Shown one piece after another: positions 1-10,392 of a stretch of DNA of 64,000 bases (its first letter is position 1; each line of letters starts with the position of its first letter). The DNA is from Pseudomonas putida (lineage in GTDB: Bacteria > Pseudomonadota > Gammaproteobacteria > Pseudomonadales > Pseudomonadaceae), in the NCBI RefSeq assembly GCF_002741075.1, contig NZ_CP016634.1, positions 4,323,501 through 4,387,500 of the forward strand. The letters run 5' to 3'. Made by a program: the position numbers and the translations under genes. The notes under the pieces were generated by a model. The model ran no database searches. It saw only the letters and a program-made list of their open reading frames with translations, and was not told the DNA's origin.

Positions 1-50
1 CTGTTTTCAACGCAGCATCACCGAGTATCAAGGCTTTTCGTACAGAGCCT
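1..50. repeat. Partial IS/MITE-end-like repeat, copy 1
   Basis: The first 50 bases match positions 45430-45479 at 48 of 50 positions, in the same orientation. The second copy shows this is one terminus of a roughly 135-bp element with imperfect terminal inverted repeats. The window edge cuts this copy, so its other end lies outside. Confidence 0.7.
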
Positions 51-63
51 AAAACATCGGGCG

Positions 64-93
64 CCCTTTTCGCGGGTAAACCCGCGAAAAGGG
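64..93. terminator. REP-type palindrome acting as likely gdhA terminator
   Basis: A perfect 13-bp stem (64-76 with 81-93) closes a TAAA loop. It begins 14 bases beyond the gdhA stop codon. The core is the P. putida REP motif, so it may be both a REP element and a transcript end. There is no long U tract. Confidence 0.6.
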
Positions 94-106
94 CCAGTGC
101 GGCGTT

Positions 107-1642
<1,536 letters not shown>

Positions 1643-1680
1643 CCCAGATTCGTTGAAACAGCGCGCCAAACGCCCGGCAC

Positions 1681-1707
1681 AAAAATGGGGCCCCGAAGGG
1701 CCCCATT
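1681..1707 (-). terminator. Rho-independent terminator of ettA
   Basis: A 10-bp stem (1684-1693 with 1698-1707) with a TTCG-type tetraloop on the minus strand is followed by a short U run. It starts about 20 bases after the ettA stop codon. Confidence 0.75.
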
Positions 1708-1728
1708 CTTGTGCAGCACTTTGCCGGC

Positions 1729-3396
1729 TTACTGGGCCAGCTTCTTGTGACGTACCCGGTGCGGCTGGGCAGCGGCATCGCCCAGGCGCTTCTTGCGGTC
1801 GGCTTCGTACTCGGTGTAGTTGCCCTCGAAGAACACCACGTTCGAGTCGTCCTCGTAGGCCAGGATGTGGGTGGCCACACGGTCCAGGAACCACCGGTCG
1901 TGGGAAATCACAATCGCGGCGCCCGGGAAGTCCAGCAGGGCTTCTTCGAGCGAGCGCAGGGTTTCGACGTCGAGGTCGTTGGACGGTTCGTCGAGCAGCA
2001 GGACGTTACCGCCCTCCTTCAGGGTCAGGGCCAGGTGCAGACGGCCACGCTCACCACCGGAGAGGTCCTTGACGAACTTCTGCTGGTCGCCACCTTTGAA
2101 GTTGAAACGGCCGACATAGGTACGCGATGGGATTTCATAGTTGCCGATGCGGATCACGTCCGAACCGTCGGAGACCTGCTGGAACACGGTCTTGCTGCCG
2201 TCCAGGTCCTCGCGGCTCTGGTCGACGCAGGCCAGTTGCACGGTTTCACCGATCTCGATGCTGCCCGAGTCCGGCTGTTCCTTGCCCATCAGCATGCGGA
2301 ACAGGGTCGACTTACCGGCACCGTTGCCGCCGATCACGCCAACGATGGCGCCCTTGGGCATGGCGAACGACAGGTTGTCGATCAGTACACGATCGCCATA
2401 GCCCTTGGTGACGTTCTTGAACTCGATGACCTTGTCACCCAGGCGTGGACCAGCCGGGATGTAGATCTCGTTGGTCTCGCTGCGCTTCTGGAATTCCTGC
2501 GATTGCATCTCCTCGAAGCGTGCCAGACGAGCCTTGGACTTGGACTGACGGGCCTTGGCGCCTTTGCGCACCCATTCCAGTTCTTCCTTCATGGCCCGCT
2601 CGTGAGCGCTCTGCTGCTTGGATTCCTGCTCCAGGCGCGCCGACTTGGCTTCCAGCCAGCCCGAGTAGTTGCCTTCGTATGGAATACCGGCGCCGCGGTC
2701 CAGCTCAAGGATCCAGCCTGCGACGTTGTCCAGGAAGTAACGGTCGTGGGTGATCGCCACCACAGTGCCCGGGAAGTCGTGCAGGAAGTGCTCCAGCCAG
2801 GCCACCGAGTCGGCGTCCAGGTGGTTGGTCGGCTCGTCCAGCAGCAGCATGTCGGGGGCCGACAGCAGCAGGCGGCACAGGGCCACACGGCGCTTCTCGC
2901 CGCCGGAAAGGTGTTCGATCTTGGCCTCCCATGGCGGCAGGCGCAGGGCGTCGGCGGCAACCTCCAACTGACGCTCCAGATTGTGGCCGTCGGAGGCCTG
3001 CAGGATGGCTTCGAGCTTGGCCTGCTCGGCGGCCAGCTTGTCGAAGTCGGCATCCGGCTCGGCATAGGCGGCATAGACCTCATCCAGGCGCGCCTGGGCG
3101 TCCTTGATCACGCTCACCGCTTCCTCGACGACCTCACGGACGGTCTTGCTCGCGTCCAGCTGAGGTTCCTGGGGCAGGTAGCCGACATTGATATCCGGCA
3201 TCGGACGGGCTTCGCCGTCGAACTCCTTGTCGACGCCGGCCATGATGCGCAGCAGGGTCGATTTGCCCGCGCCGTTGAGGCCGAGCACACCGATCTTCGC
3301 GCCAGGGAAGAACGACAGGGAAATGTTCTTCAGGATTTCCCGCTTCGGCGGCACGACCTTGCTCAGCCGATGCATGGTGTAGACGTATTGAGCCAA
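1729..3396 (-). CDS. ettA: Energy-dependent translational throttle protein EttA (ABC-F)
   Basis: Ribosome-binding ABC-F ATPase that sits at the E site and gates the first elongation step according to ATP/ADP ratio. The protein is 555 aa. Both ABC cassettes are complete: Walker A GLNGAGKST near residues 39-47 and GGNGAGKST in the second half, signatures LSGGEKRR and LSGGERGR, Walker B ending DEPTNHLD and DEPSNDLD. There is no membrane domain. The start is TTG at 3396: GAGGG lies seven bases upstream and the protein then begins MAQYVYTMHR, as E. coli EttA does. The in-frame TTG at 3402 is too close to the ribosome site. Confidence 0.95.
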   Translation of the reverse strand: MAQYVYTMHRLSKVVPPKREILKNISLSFFPGAKIGVLGLNGAGKSTLLRIMAGVDKEFDGEARPMPDINVGYLPQEPQLDASKTVREVVEEAVSVIKDAQARLDEVYAAYAEPDADFDKLAAEQAKLEAILQASDGHNLERQLEVAADALRLPPWEAKIEHLSGGEKRRVALCRLLLSAPDMLLLDEPTNHLDADSVAWLEHFLHDFPGTVVAITHDRYFLDNVAGWILELDRGAGIPYEGNYSGWLEAKSARLEQESKQQSAHERAMKEELEWVRKGAKARQSKSKARLARFEEMQSQEFQKRSETNEIYIPAGPRLGDKVIEFKNVTKGYGDRVLIDNLSFAMPKGAIVGVIGGNGAGKSTLFRMLMGKEQPDSGSIEIGETVQLACVDQSREDLDGSKTVFQQVSDGSDVIRIGNYEIPSRTYVGRFNFKGGDQQKFVKDLSGGERGRLHLALTLKEGGNVLLLDEPSNDLDVETLRSLEEALLDFPGAAIVISHDRWFLDRVATHILAYEDDSNVVFFEGNYTEYEADRKKRLGDAAAQPHRVRHKKLAQ

Positions 3397-3646
3397 AACC
3401 AAGCCCTCTATCAGAAAGGTAAAGACAACGACCCCGGCATGGGCCAGGGGGCTGTGTTTACGGGGTGTCGTTGAACAAAGTGGGCCATTCTACGCCAAGT
3501 CGTGGCGTTTCACAGATGGCGGGGCATCGAATGGGGCTGCATTGAAGGCCAAGCGCCCCGGCAAGGCCGCTCCCGTTCGTACGCAGCGGCACCGGTGGGA
3601 GCGACCTTGTGCCGTGAGGGAGGGCACAGCCCTCGCCGAGGCTTGC
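3397..3646. other. Intergenic region with degenerate REP-like sequence
   Basis: It holds the ettA promoter side and, around 3550-3625, two degraded REP-like arms (AAGGCCGCTCCCG and GTGGGAGCGACCTTGTG). No further gene is seen. Confidence 0.4.
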
Positions 3647-4039
3647 TCAGACGTGAGCTTGTTTCACCTTGCCGCGAGGCAGGCGGCAACGGTCGTTCTG
3701 CTCGGCCAGGCGCGCCGCCCAGGCCGCCTTGACGCTGAAGCTACCGGTACGTGCCGGCTTGCTCATGCCTTGCTTGGCGGTAGGTTGGGCGGCTGGCTTA
3801 GCGGCAGATTTTACCGAAGGCGCAGCTACAGCAACCGGCTCGACGGCTGCGTTGGCCGACTTGCGCAGCTCAGCCAGCGAAGGGCTCTTGCGCACCGCCG
3901 CGCTGGCCGCATCTGGCTTTGCCAGCGAACGCTGGCAGGACTTGCAGGATACGTCGTCGGTCACGGCAGTGCTGACCAGGGTCTGACTGCTGCGCCCACA
4001 GGCGGAATCGAGGCCATTGGTGGAATAGTGAGTAACCAA
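3647..4039 (-). CDS. Small conserved protein with CxxC motif and Ala/Pro/Lys-rich tail
   Basis: I do not recognise a named function. The 130-aa protein has an N-terminal part with three cysteines (Cys14, and Cys32/Cys35 in SCKSCQ) that could form a small metal site. A low-complexity Ala/Pro/Lys/Val linker follows, then a short basic end. No signal peptide or membrane helix is visible. The start is probably TTG at 4039, since a CTGGAGA ribosome site lies about nine bases upstream. The frame stays open to 4150 but loses this signal. It lies upstream of ettA on the same strand, 250 bases away, and is divergent from the GGDEF/EAL gene. Confidence 0.65.
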   Translation of the reverse strand: MVTHYSTNGLDSACGRSSQTLVSTAVTDDVSCKSCQRSLAKPDAASAAVRKSPSLAELRKSANAAVEPVAVAAPSVKSAAKPAAQPTAKQGMSKPARTGSFSVKAAWAARLAEQNDRCRLPRGKVKQAHV

Positions 4040-4194
4040 AACCGTACATCTCCAGAAGCGTTGACTATGAAGCGGCCGGCATTCTCGCACAGCTTGAAGG
4101 GTCTTGCCGAACAGGATATCGACCATCGGCAGAGGACAGGGGAGTGGCACTTAGCCATAATTCAAGGCATGCTAGTCGGCTTGATGCGCCACTC

Positions 4195-4200
4195 TATAAT
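4195..4200 (+). promoter_or_regulatory. Consensus -10 element
   Basis: A perfect TATAAT lies 33 bases before the start of the GGDEF/EAL gene. No good -35 is found at 16-18 bp, so the promoter assignment is weak. Confidence 0.3.
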
Positions 4201-4232
4201 AGTGCGCCCGGCGATCTGCCTCGGCACATCCC

Positions 4233-7200
4233 ATGCATGTTCAGCCCCTGCCATCGCCAGCCCAATCGCAGGATCAACGCTTGACCAATCTCACTCAACC
4301 GCCCTCCCTGCCCCCTGCTGAATCTGCCTCGGCTGGCAATCCGCGTGGCTCGCTAAAAGGGGCCTTGGCGTTGTTGGCCCTTGTCCTGCTGGCATTACTG
4401 CTGTGGCAACTGTTCGCCCAATACCGTCATACCCAGACCGACCTGCAGCGCCAGAGTCTGGAAGCGAGCGCCCAGCTGGCCGACCATCTGAGCCTGAACA
4501 TGGCCCTGAAGGCGGAGCAGGCCGGCAGCATTCTCCAGCCTTATGTCAATGTGCCGACGCCTTCGGCGTTGCCGGCTGTGCTGCGGGCGGTGAGTGATCG
4601 GCTTCCCGCCCTGCAGCAACTGGCCTGGCTGGACGACAACGGCAGGCTCAAGGCCGACACCCTGGCCAGCAGCCCCGATCGTCAATTGATTGACGAGCTG
4701 CTGCAATTGATCCAAGACCGCCCCTATTTCTTCAGCAACGCCGCAGACAACAGCCAGGTCTATCTGTTGCTGCGTCAGCCAGACCAGCCGGGCCGCGGCT
4801 ACTGGTTGCTGCGTCTTGCACCCAGTTATTACCGGCAACTGTCCGACCACCTCGAAGGCAAGGGCCATCCGTTGTGGCTGCTGGAAAACAGCCGCAGCGG
4901 CAAAGTCCTCGAGCGGCATGGCGCCGTGCCGCCAGCCAGCGAGCCCCTGCAAAGCGTGATGCTGGCCTTCATCGACAACAGTACCTGGCAACTGCGTGGG
5001 CTGTTCGATGCCGAGCAAGCGCGCGCGGACTTGCTCCCGCCGTTGATCGGCAAGTGCCTGCTGGTGCTGTTCTGCGCCCTGCTGCCGGTGCTGGCCCTGA
5101 TCAACATGCGTCGCCGCCATCGGGCGCTGCAGGAGGATCGCCGCCGCTACCAGGAAATCTTCGAAGGCACTGGCGTGGCATTGTGTGTGCTCGACCTGTC
5201 CAGCCTGCCCGGTCAGCTCGATCGCTACCACCTGCGCAACCATGCGGCGCTCAAGCAGAGCCTGGCCCTGGATGCCAACCTGCGCCGCTCGCTGCTGCAA
5301 GAGTTGAAGATCACTGAAATCAACGAAGTCGCCCGTCAACTGCTCAACGTGCAGTGCCACGAGGGGGCCTGGCAGCGCCTGATCGACGGCAGCGGTGATG
5401 GCCGCGAAAGCGTTGGCATGCAGTTGATCGATGCGCTGATCGAGCAACGCAGCCTGCTGGAGCTGGAAGTGCGCCTGCCCGCGCCCACCCGTGGAGAGCT
5501 GCACCTCTGGCTGATGGCGCGCCTGCCCCAGCAGCGCCGGGACTACCAGGCGGTGATCCTGAGCATCAGCGATATCACGCGCCGCAAACAGGTCGAGCTG
5601 TCGCTGCTCGAACGCGAGAGCTTCTGGTCGGACGTGGTGCGAACCGTTCCCGATCAGTTGTACGTGCAGGATGTGCACAGCCAACGGATCATCTTCAGCA
5701 ACCGCCACCTGGGCCAGACCCTGGGCTACGATCGCGCTGAACTTGCGCAGATGGGGGGCCGTTTCTGGGAACTGCTGCTGCACCCGGAGGATGCCGAACA
5801 CTACCAAACGCTACGCAAACAGCAACGTGACACCGGTCATGGCCAGACCCTGCATTGCCAACTGCGCTTCCGTCACCGCGATGGCACCTGGCGCTGCTAC
5901 GAAATCCGCGAGCAGGTCCTGACCCGCGAGGCCGATGGCCAGGTGACGCGCATCATCGGCGTGGGCAAGGACGTCACGGTGCAGATCGAAGCCAGCGAAT
6001 CGCTGCGCGACAGCGAGCAGCGCTACCGCATGCTGGCCGAGAGCATCAGCGATGTGATCTTCTCCACCGACAGCCACTTGCAACTCAACTATGTCAGCCC
6101 GTCGGTGCAGGCTGTGCTGGGCTACCAGGCCGACTGGATCTTCGAGCACGGCTGGCAGTCGATCGTTGCCAACCCGGCCCAGCTCACGGGGGTCTATACC
6201 CTGCTCGAACGGGTCAGCAGGGCCTTGAGCGACAGCGAACAGCTCGCCCTGCTGCGCAGCCAGCTGCCAACCCAGTTGTTCCTGTTCGACTGCCTGCGCG
6301 CCGATGGCCGCAAGATTCCCATCGAATTGCGCCTGGTGCTGGTCTGGGACGAGCACGAACACTTCGAAGGCGTGCTCGGCGTGGGGCGTGACATCAGCCA
6401 GCAGCGCCGCGCGGAAAAAGACCTGCGCATGGCCGCGACGGTATTCCAGCATTCCACCTCGGCCATCCTCATCACCGACCCGGCGGGCTATATCGTGCAG
6501 GCCAACGAGGCGTTCAGCCGGGTCAGCGGCTACGCGGTCAGCGAGGTGCTCGATCAGTTGCCGGGGATGCTCACGGTCGATACCCAGCAGGAGGCGCACC
6601 TTCGTTATGTGGTCAAACAACTGCATCAACGCGGTAGCTGGGAAGGCGAAGTGTGGCTCAAGCGTCGCAGCGGCGAGCACTACCCGGCCTGGGTCGGCAT
6701 CACCGCCGTGCTCGACGACGAAGGCGACCTGGCCAGCTATGTGTGCTTCTTCAGCGACATCAGCGAGCGCAAGGCCAGCGAACAGCGCATCCATCGCCTG
6801 GCCTACTACGATGCCCTGACCCACCTGCCCAACCGGACCCTGTTCCAGGACCGTCTGTTCACCGCGTTGCAACAGGCCGAGCGGCACAAGTCGTGGGTGG
6901 TGTTGATGTTCCTGGACCTGGACCGCTTCAAGCCGATCAACGACTCCCTCGGCCACGCCGCAGGCGATCGCATGCTCAAGGACATGGCCCAGCGCCTGCT
7001 GGCCTGTGTCGACGACGACGATACCGTGGCGCGCATGGGCGGCGATGAGTTCACCCTGCTGCTGCAACCCAGAGCCAGCCGCGAGATGGCCCTGAACCGC
7101 GCCATTCACGTGGCCGAGAGTATTCTCGGCAGCCTGGTGCGCCCGTTCGTTCTGGAAAACCGCGAGTTCTTCGTCACTGCCAGTATCGGCATCGCCCTCA

Positions 7201-8111
7201 GCCCCCAGGATGGCGGTGAGCTGAGCCAGTTGATGAAGAACGCCGACACTGCCATGTACCACGCCAAGGAACGCGGCAAGAACAACTTCCAGTTCTACCA
7301 GGCCGACATGAACGCCAGTGCCCTGGAGCGCCTGGAGCTGGAAAGCGATCTGCGCCATGCCCTGGAGCAGAACGAGTTCATCCTGTACTACCAGCCGCAA
7401 TTCAGCGGCGACGGCAAACGCCTGACCGGCGCCGAGGCGCTGTTGCGCTGGCGCCACCCACGCCGAGGCCTGGTTCCGCCAGGCGACTTCATTCCGGTCA
7501 TCGAGGAACTTGGCCTGGTGGTGGACGTCGGCGACTGGGTGCTGCGAGAAGCCAGCCGCCAGCTCAAGGCTTGGCATAAAGACAAGCTGCGGGTACCGAA
7601 GGTGTCGGTGAACATCTCGGCGCGGCAGTTCTCCGATGGCCAGTTGGGCACGCGCATCGCCACCATTCTGGAGGAAACCGGCCTGCCGCCGGCTTGCCTG
7701 GAGCTGGAACTGACCGAAAGCATCCTGATGCGTGAGGTCAACGAGGCCATGCACATCCTGGACAGCTTGAAGAACCTCGGCCTGAGCATCGCGGTCGACG
7801 ACTTCGGTACCGGCTATTCGTCGCTCAACTACCTCAAGCAGTTCCCCATCGACGTGCTGAAGATCGACCGCACCTTCGTCGATGGGCTGCCTGAAGGCGA
7901 GCAGGATGCCCAGATCGCCCGGGCGATCATCGCCATGGCCCACAGCCTGAACCTGGCGGTCATCGCCGAGGGTGTCGAGACCCATGAGCAGCTGGAGTTC
8001 CTGCGCGAGCACGACTGCGACGAAGTGCAGGGCTATCTGTTCGGCCGCCCCATGCCGGCCAACCAGTTCGAGGCGCAGTTCAGCCACGAGACGTTGTTCG
8101 TCTTCCAGTGA
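4233..8111 (+). CDS. Membrane PAS-GGDEF-EAL cyclic-di-GMP protein
   Basis: Likely inner-membrane enzyme that makes and/or degrades c-di-GMP. The 1292-aa protein has a helix near residues 43-62, a periplasmic sensor region of about 200 aa, and a second helix near 270-292. Four PAS-like segments then run from about 305 to 850. A GGDEF domain follows with intact GGDEF at 936-940, then an EAL domain with EALLRW at 1068, DDFGTGYSSL and the IAEGVET end. Both catalytic signatures are intact, so it may be dual; many such proteins act mainly as phosphodiesterases. The ligand sensed by the periplasmic part is unknown. It is monocistronic, followed by a REP-like hairpin. Confidence 0.9.
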   Translation: MHVQPLPSPAQSQDQRLTNLTQPPSLPPAESASAGNPRGSLKGALALLALVLLALLLWQLFAQYRHTQTDLQRQSLEASAQLADHLSLNMALKAEQAGSILQPYVNVPTPSALPAVLRAVSDRLPALQQLAWLDDNGRLKADTLASSPDRQLIDELLQLIQDRPYFFSNAADNSQVYLLLRQPDQPGRGYWLLRLAPSYYRQLSDHLEGKGHPLWLLENSRSGKVLERHGAVPPASEPLQSVMLAFIDNSTWQLRGLFDAEQARADLLPPLIGKCLLVLFCALLPVLALINMRRRHRALQEDRRRYQEIFEGTGVALCVLDLSSLPGQLDRYHLRNHAALKQSLALDANLRRSLLQELKITEINEVARQLLNVQCHEGAWQRLIDGSGDGRESVGMQLIDALIEQRSLLELEVRLPAPTRGELHLWLMARLPQQRRDYQAVILSISDITRRKQVELSLLERESFWSDVVRTVPDQLYVQDVHSQRIIFSNRHLGQTLGYDRAELAQMGGRFWELLLHPEDAEHYQTLRKQQRDTGHGQTLHCQLRFRHRDGTWRCYEIREQVLTREADGQVTRIIGVGKDVTVQIEASESLRDSEQRYRMLAESISDVIFSTDSHLQLNYVSPSVQAVLGYQADWIFEHGWQSIVANPAQLTGVYTLLERVSRALSDSEQLALLRSQLPTQLFLFDCLRADGRKIPIELRLVLVWDEHEHFEGVLGVGRDISQQRRAEKDLRMAATVFQHSTSAILITDPAGYIVQANEAFSRVSGYAVSEVLDQLPGMLTVDTQQEAHLRYVVKQLHQRGSWEGEVWLKRRSGEHYPAWVGITAVLDDEGDLASYVCFFSDISERKASEQRIHRLAYYDALTHLPNRTLFQDRLFTALQQAERHKSWVVLMFLDLDRFKPINDSLGHAAGDRMLKDMAQRLLACVDDDDTVARMGGDEFTLLLQPRASREMALNRAIHVAESILGSLVRPFVLENREFFVTASIGIALSPQDGGELSQLMKNADTAMYHAKERGKNNFQFYQADMNASALERLELESDLRHALEQNEFILYYQPQFSGDGKRLTGAEALLRWRHPRRGLVPPGDFIPVIEELGLVVDVGDWVLREASRQLKAWHKDKLRVPKVSVNISARQFSDGQLGTRIATILEETGLPPACLELELTESILMREVNEAMHILDSLKNLGLSIAVDDFGTGYSSLNYLKQFPIDVLKIDRTFVDGLPEGEQDAQIARAIIAMAHSLNLAVIAEGVETHEQLEFLREHDCDEVQGYLFGRPMPANQFEAQFSHETLFVFQ

Positions 8112-8130
8112 TCCGGCTGGACACGATCAG

Positions 8131-8159
8131 TGTAGGAGCGGCCTTGTGCCGCACCTACA
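8131..8159. repeat. REP-like hairpin
   Basis: Arms TGTAGGAGCGGC and GCCGCACCTACA pair with one mismatch around a CTTGT loop, 20 bases after the GGDEF/EAL stop. It may serve as its transcript end. Confidence 0.55.
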
Positions 8160-8354
8160 GATACCGCGTCCAGGCTGAGATTCGCGCCAGCCAAAATGGA
8201 CCTGAGAGTCAACTCAAATATGCAGCCAGCCCAGTCAGGGCGCGGGTTGCAACATGAACCCCATTGGTCTGCGACGTGACACCACTTCATATGCCAGGGG
8301 CGAATCAATCGGTTAGAATGCCCACCCAATTCAGCCCGATCCTTGAGGACCGCC

Positions 8355-9608
8355 ATGTTCAGCCGTGATTTGACCATTGCCAAGTACGACGCCGAGCTCT
8401 TCGAAGCCATGCAGCAAGAAGCTCTGCGCCAGGAAGAGCACATCGAGCTGATCGCTTCGGAAAACTACACAAGCCCCGCCGTCATGGAAGCCCAGGGCTC
8501 GGTACTGACCAACAAGTACGCCGAAGGCTACCCAGGCAAGCGCTACTACGGTGGTTGCGAGTACGTCGACGTCGTCGAGCAACTGGCCATCGACCGTGCC
8601 AAGCAGCTGTTCGGCGCCGACTACGCCAACGTCCAGCCGCACGCCGGCTCCCAGGCCAACGCAGCGGTCTACCTGGCCCTGCTCTCGGCCGGTGACACCA
8701 TTCTGGGCATGAGCCTGGCCCACGGTGGCCACCTGACCCACGGCGCCGCCGTAAGCTCCTCCGGCAAGCTGTACAACGCCATCCAGTACGGCATCGACAG
8801 CAACGGCCTGATCGACTACGACGAAGTCGAGCGCCTGGCTGTCGAGCACAAGCCAAAGATGATCGTCGCCGGCTTCTCGGCCTACTCCCAGGTCCTGGAC
8901 TTCGCCCGCTTCCGCGCCATCGCCGACAAGGTTGGTGCCTACCTGTTCGTCGACATGGCCCACGTTGCTGGCCTGGTCGCCGCTGGCGTCTACCCGAACC
9001 CTGTTCCTTTCGCCGACGTGGTCACCACCACCACCCACAAGACCCTGCGTGGTCCGCGTGGCGGCCTGATCCTCGCTCGCAAGAACGAAGAGATCGAGAA
9101 GAAACTCAACTCGGCCGTCTTCCCAGGCGCCCAGGGCGGGCCGCTGGAGCACGTCATCGCTGCCAAGGCGATCTGCTTCAAGGAAGCACTGCAGCCTGAG
9201 TTCAAGGCTTACCAGCAGCAGGTCGTGAAGAACGCCCAGGCCATGGCCAGCGTCTTCATCGAGCGTGGTTTCGACGTCGTCTCCGGCGGCACCCAGAACC
9301 ACCTGTTCCTGCTGTCGCTGATCAAGCAGGACATCTCCGGTAAGGACGCCGATGCCGCCCTGGGCAAGGCCTTCATCACCGTCAACAAGAACTCGGTCCC
9401 GAACGACCCACGCTCCCCGTTCGTTACCTCGGGCCTGCGTTTCGGCACCCCAGCCGTGACCACCCGCGGTTTCAAGGAAGCCGAGTGCCGCGAGCTGGCC
9501 GGCTGGATTTGCGACATCCTCGCCGACCTGAACAACGAAGCGGTGATCGACGCCGTTCGCGAGAAGGTCAAGGCCATCTGCAAGAAGCTGCCGGTCTACG
9601 GCAACTGA
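8355..9608 (+). CDS. glyA: Serine hydroxymethyltransferase
   Basis: PLP enzyme that interconverts serine plus tetrahydrofolate with glycine plus 5,10-methylene-tetrahydrofolate; the main one-carbon source. It is 417 aa, the normal length, with the PLP lysine in TTTTHKT at Lys229 (same number as E. coli GlyA). The substrate and folate regions ([21 protein letters not shown]) are intact. The ATG at 8355 follows GAGGA with good spacing; an in-frame TTG at 8343 overlaps that site and is rejected. Single-gene unit closed by a strong terminator. P. putida strains usually carry a second glyA elsewhere. Confidence 0.97.
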   Translation: MFSRDLTIAKYDAELFEAMQQEALRQEEHIELIASENYTSPAVMEAQGSVLTNKYAEGYPGKRYYGGCEYVDVVEQLAIDRAKQLFGADYANVQPHAGSQANAAVYLALLSAGDTILGMSLAHGGHLTHGAAVSSSGKLYNAIQYGIDSNGLIDYDEVERLAVEHKPKMIVAGFSAYSQVLDFARFRAIADKVGAYLFVDMAHVAGLVAAGVYPNPVPFADVVTTTTHKTLRGPRGGLILARKNEEIEKKLNSAVFPGAQGGPLEHVIAAKAICFKEALQPEFKAYQQQVVKNAQAMASVFIERGFDVVSGGTQNHLFLLSLIKQDISGKDADAALGKAFITVNKNSVPNDPRSPFVTSGLRFGTPAVTTRGFKEAECRELAGWICDILADLNNEAVIDAVREKVKAICKKLPVYGN

Positions 9609-9627
9609 TCGGCAATCGCCTGATGTG

Positions 9628-9657
9628 AAAAAGCCCGGCCTTGTGCCGGGCTTTTTT
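9628..9657 (+). terminator. Rho-independent terminator of glyA
   Basis: A GCCCGGC/GCCGGGC stem (9633-9639 with 9645-9651) has a CTTGT loop. It is preceded by five A and followed by six T, 20 bases after the stop. The A tract could make it work both ways. Confidence 0.9.
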
Positions 9658-9688
9658 GTGCGTTGTGTCCTACCTGTATCTTCTATTA

Positions 9689-9713
9689 GGAAGATCTCCT
9701 TCCATCTTGGAAG
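9689..9713. promoter_or_regulatory. Helically phased alternating inverted repeats
   Basis: GGAAG at 9689, CTTCC at 9699 and GGAAG at 9709 are each 10 bp apart, so the middle arm can pair with either neighbour. The block lies about 55 bases before the start of the unrecognised gene at 9768. It may be an operator or an alternative RNA hairpin. Confidence 0.35.
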
Positions 9714-9767
9714 AAAAGTACGACGCCTTAGTCTGAAGTCACCCTCAAACATCCAAGGATGCGCAAA

Positions 9768-10349
9768 GTGACTCAGAACATTTCCCTTTCCTTCACTGCG
9801 ACCATACTGGTCAATGGTTTTCCGCTACTGGTGCTGAACGATGCCGCTGACAAGGCGGTAGTGGTTCCGCATGTTGATTCCAATCTGGGCCAGATGAACA
9901 TTTCCCGGGGCCTGGGCATGCTGGGCACACCAGACGAAGTCTGGGACGATGCACGCCAGCAAGCGCTCGTCGATTTTCATGTGACCGGCCAAACCTCTCC
10001 CGCAGTGTTCCACTTCCGCCACACCGATGAGGGTTATCAGCTCTCCCTGCGTAGCGGTGGCTCTTCCGGGCAAGCCGTGGTCAAGAACAGGTTTGGCATT
10101 CCCAAGGTAAAACCGGTCGAAGAGGCCACGCCTTCGTCCTGGCACATGCGCCTGGCCCATACGGGAGAAGTAGTGACGCTTTCCGATCTGTACACCGAGA
10201 CAGCCGTCATCAATCTTGAATGTGCCGATAGCCACAAGCACCTGACCACCCATTTGATTGCCCAAGGCGAGGGTGGCTATCTCATTACCCACGGTTCAGC
10301 CCCCGCCACCCGCCTGCGCCTGAATATCCTGGAGCGTGGCGTCGAGTGA
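9768..10349 (+). CDS. Unrecognised protein of 193 aa
   Basis: I do not recognise the family. The protein is soluble-looking, with no signal peptide or membrane helix, rich in short beta-like segments with alternating hydrophobics, and has a HKHLTTH stretch near the C-terminus. The likely start is GTG at 9768, because AAGGA lies eight bases upstream. The ATG at 9759 overlaps that site and would lack one. It stands alone between the glyA terminator and the convergent YjiA-type gene, and the upstream region holds phased inverted repeats. Codon use seems somewhat less GC-biased than glyA, which would fit a more recently acquired gene (impression only). Confidence 0.65.
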   Translation: MTQNISLSFTATILVNGFPLLVLNDAADKAVVVPHVDSNLGQMNISRGLGMLGTPDEVWDDARQQALVDFHVTGQTSPAVFHFRHTDEGYQLSLRSGGSSGQAVVKNRFGIPKVKPVEEATPSSWHMRLAHTGEVVTLSDLYTETAVINLECADSHKHLTTHLIAQGEGGYLITHGSAPATRLRLNILERGVE

Positions 10350-10392
10350 CCCTAAGGCCCAGGTCAAGCGGAGGCCCGGGCTCTGATCTCGT

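Noticed and set aside
1711..3474. Long plus-strand open frame (587 aa) antisense to ettA
   Set aside because: Mirror of the EttA reading frame; composition is Val/Gln/His-rich shadow, no domain seen.
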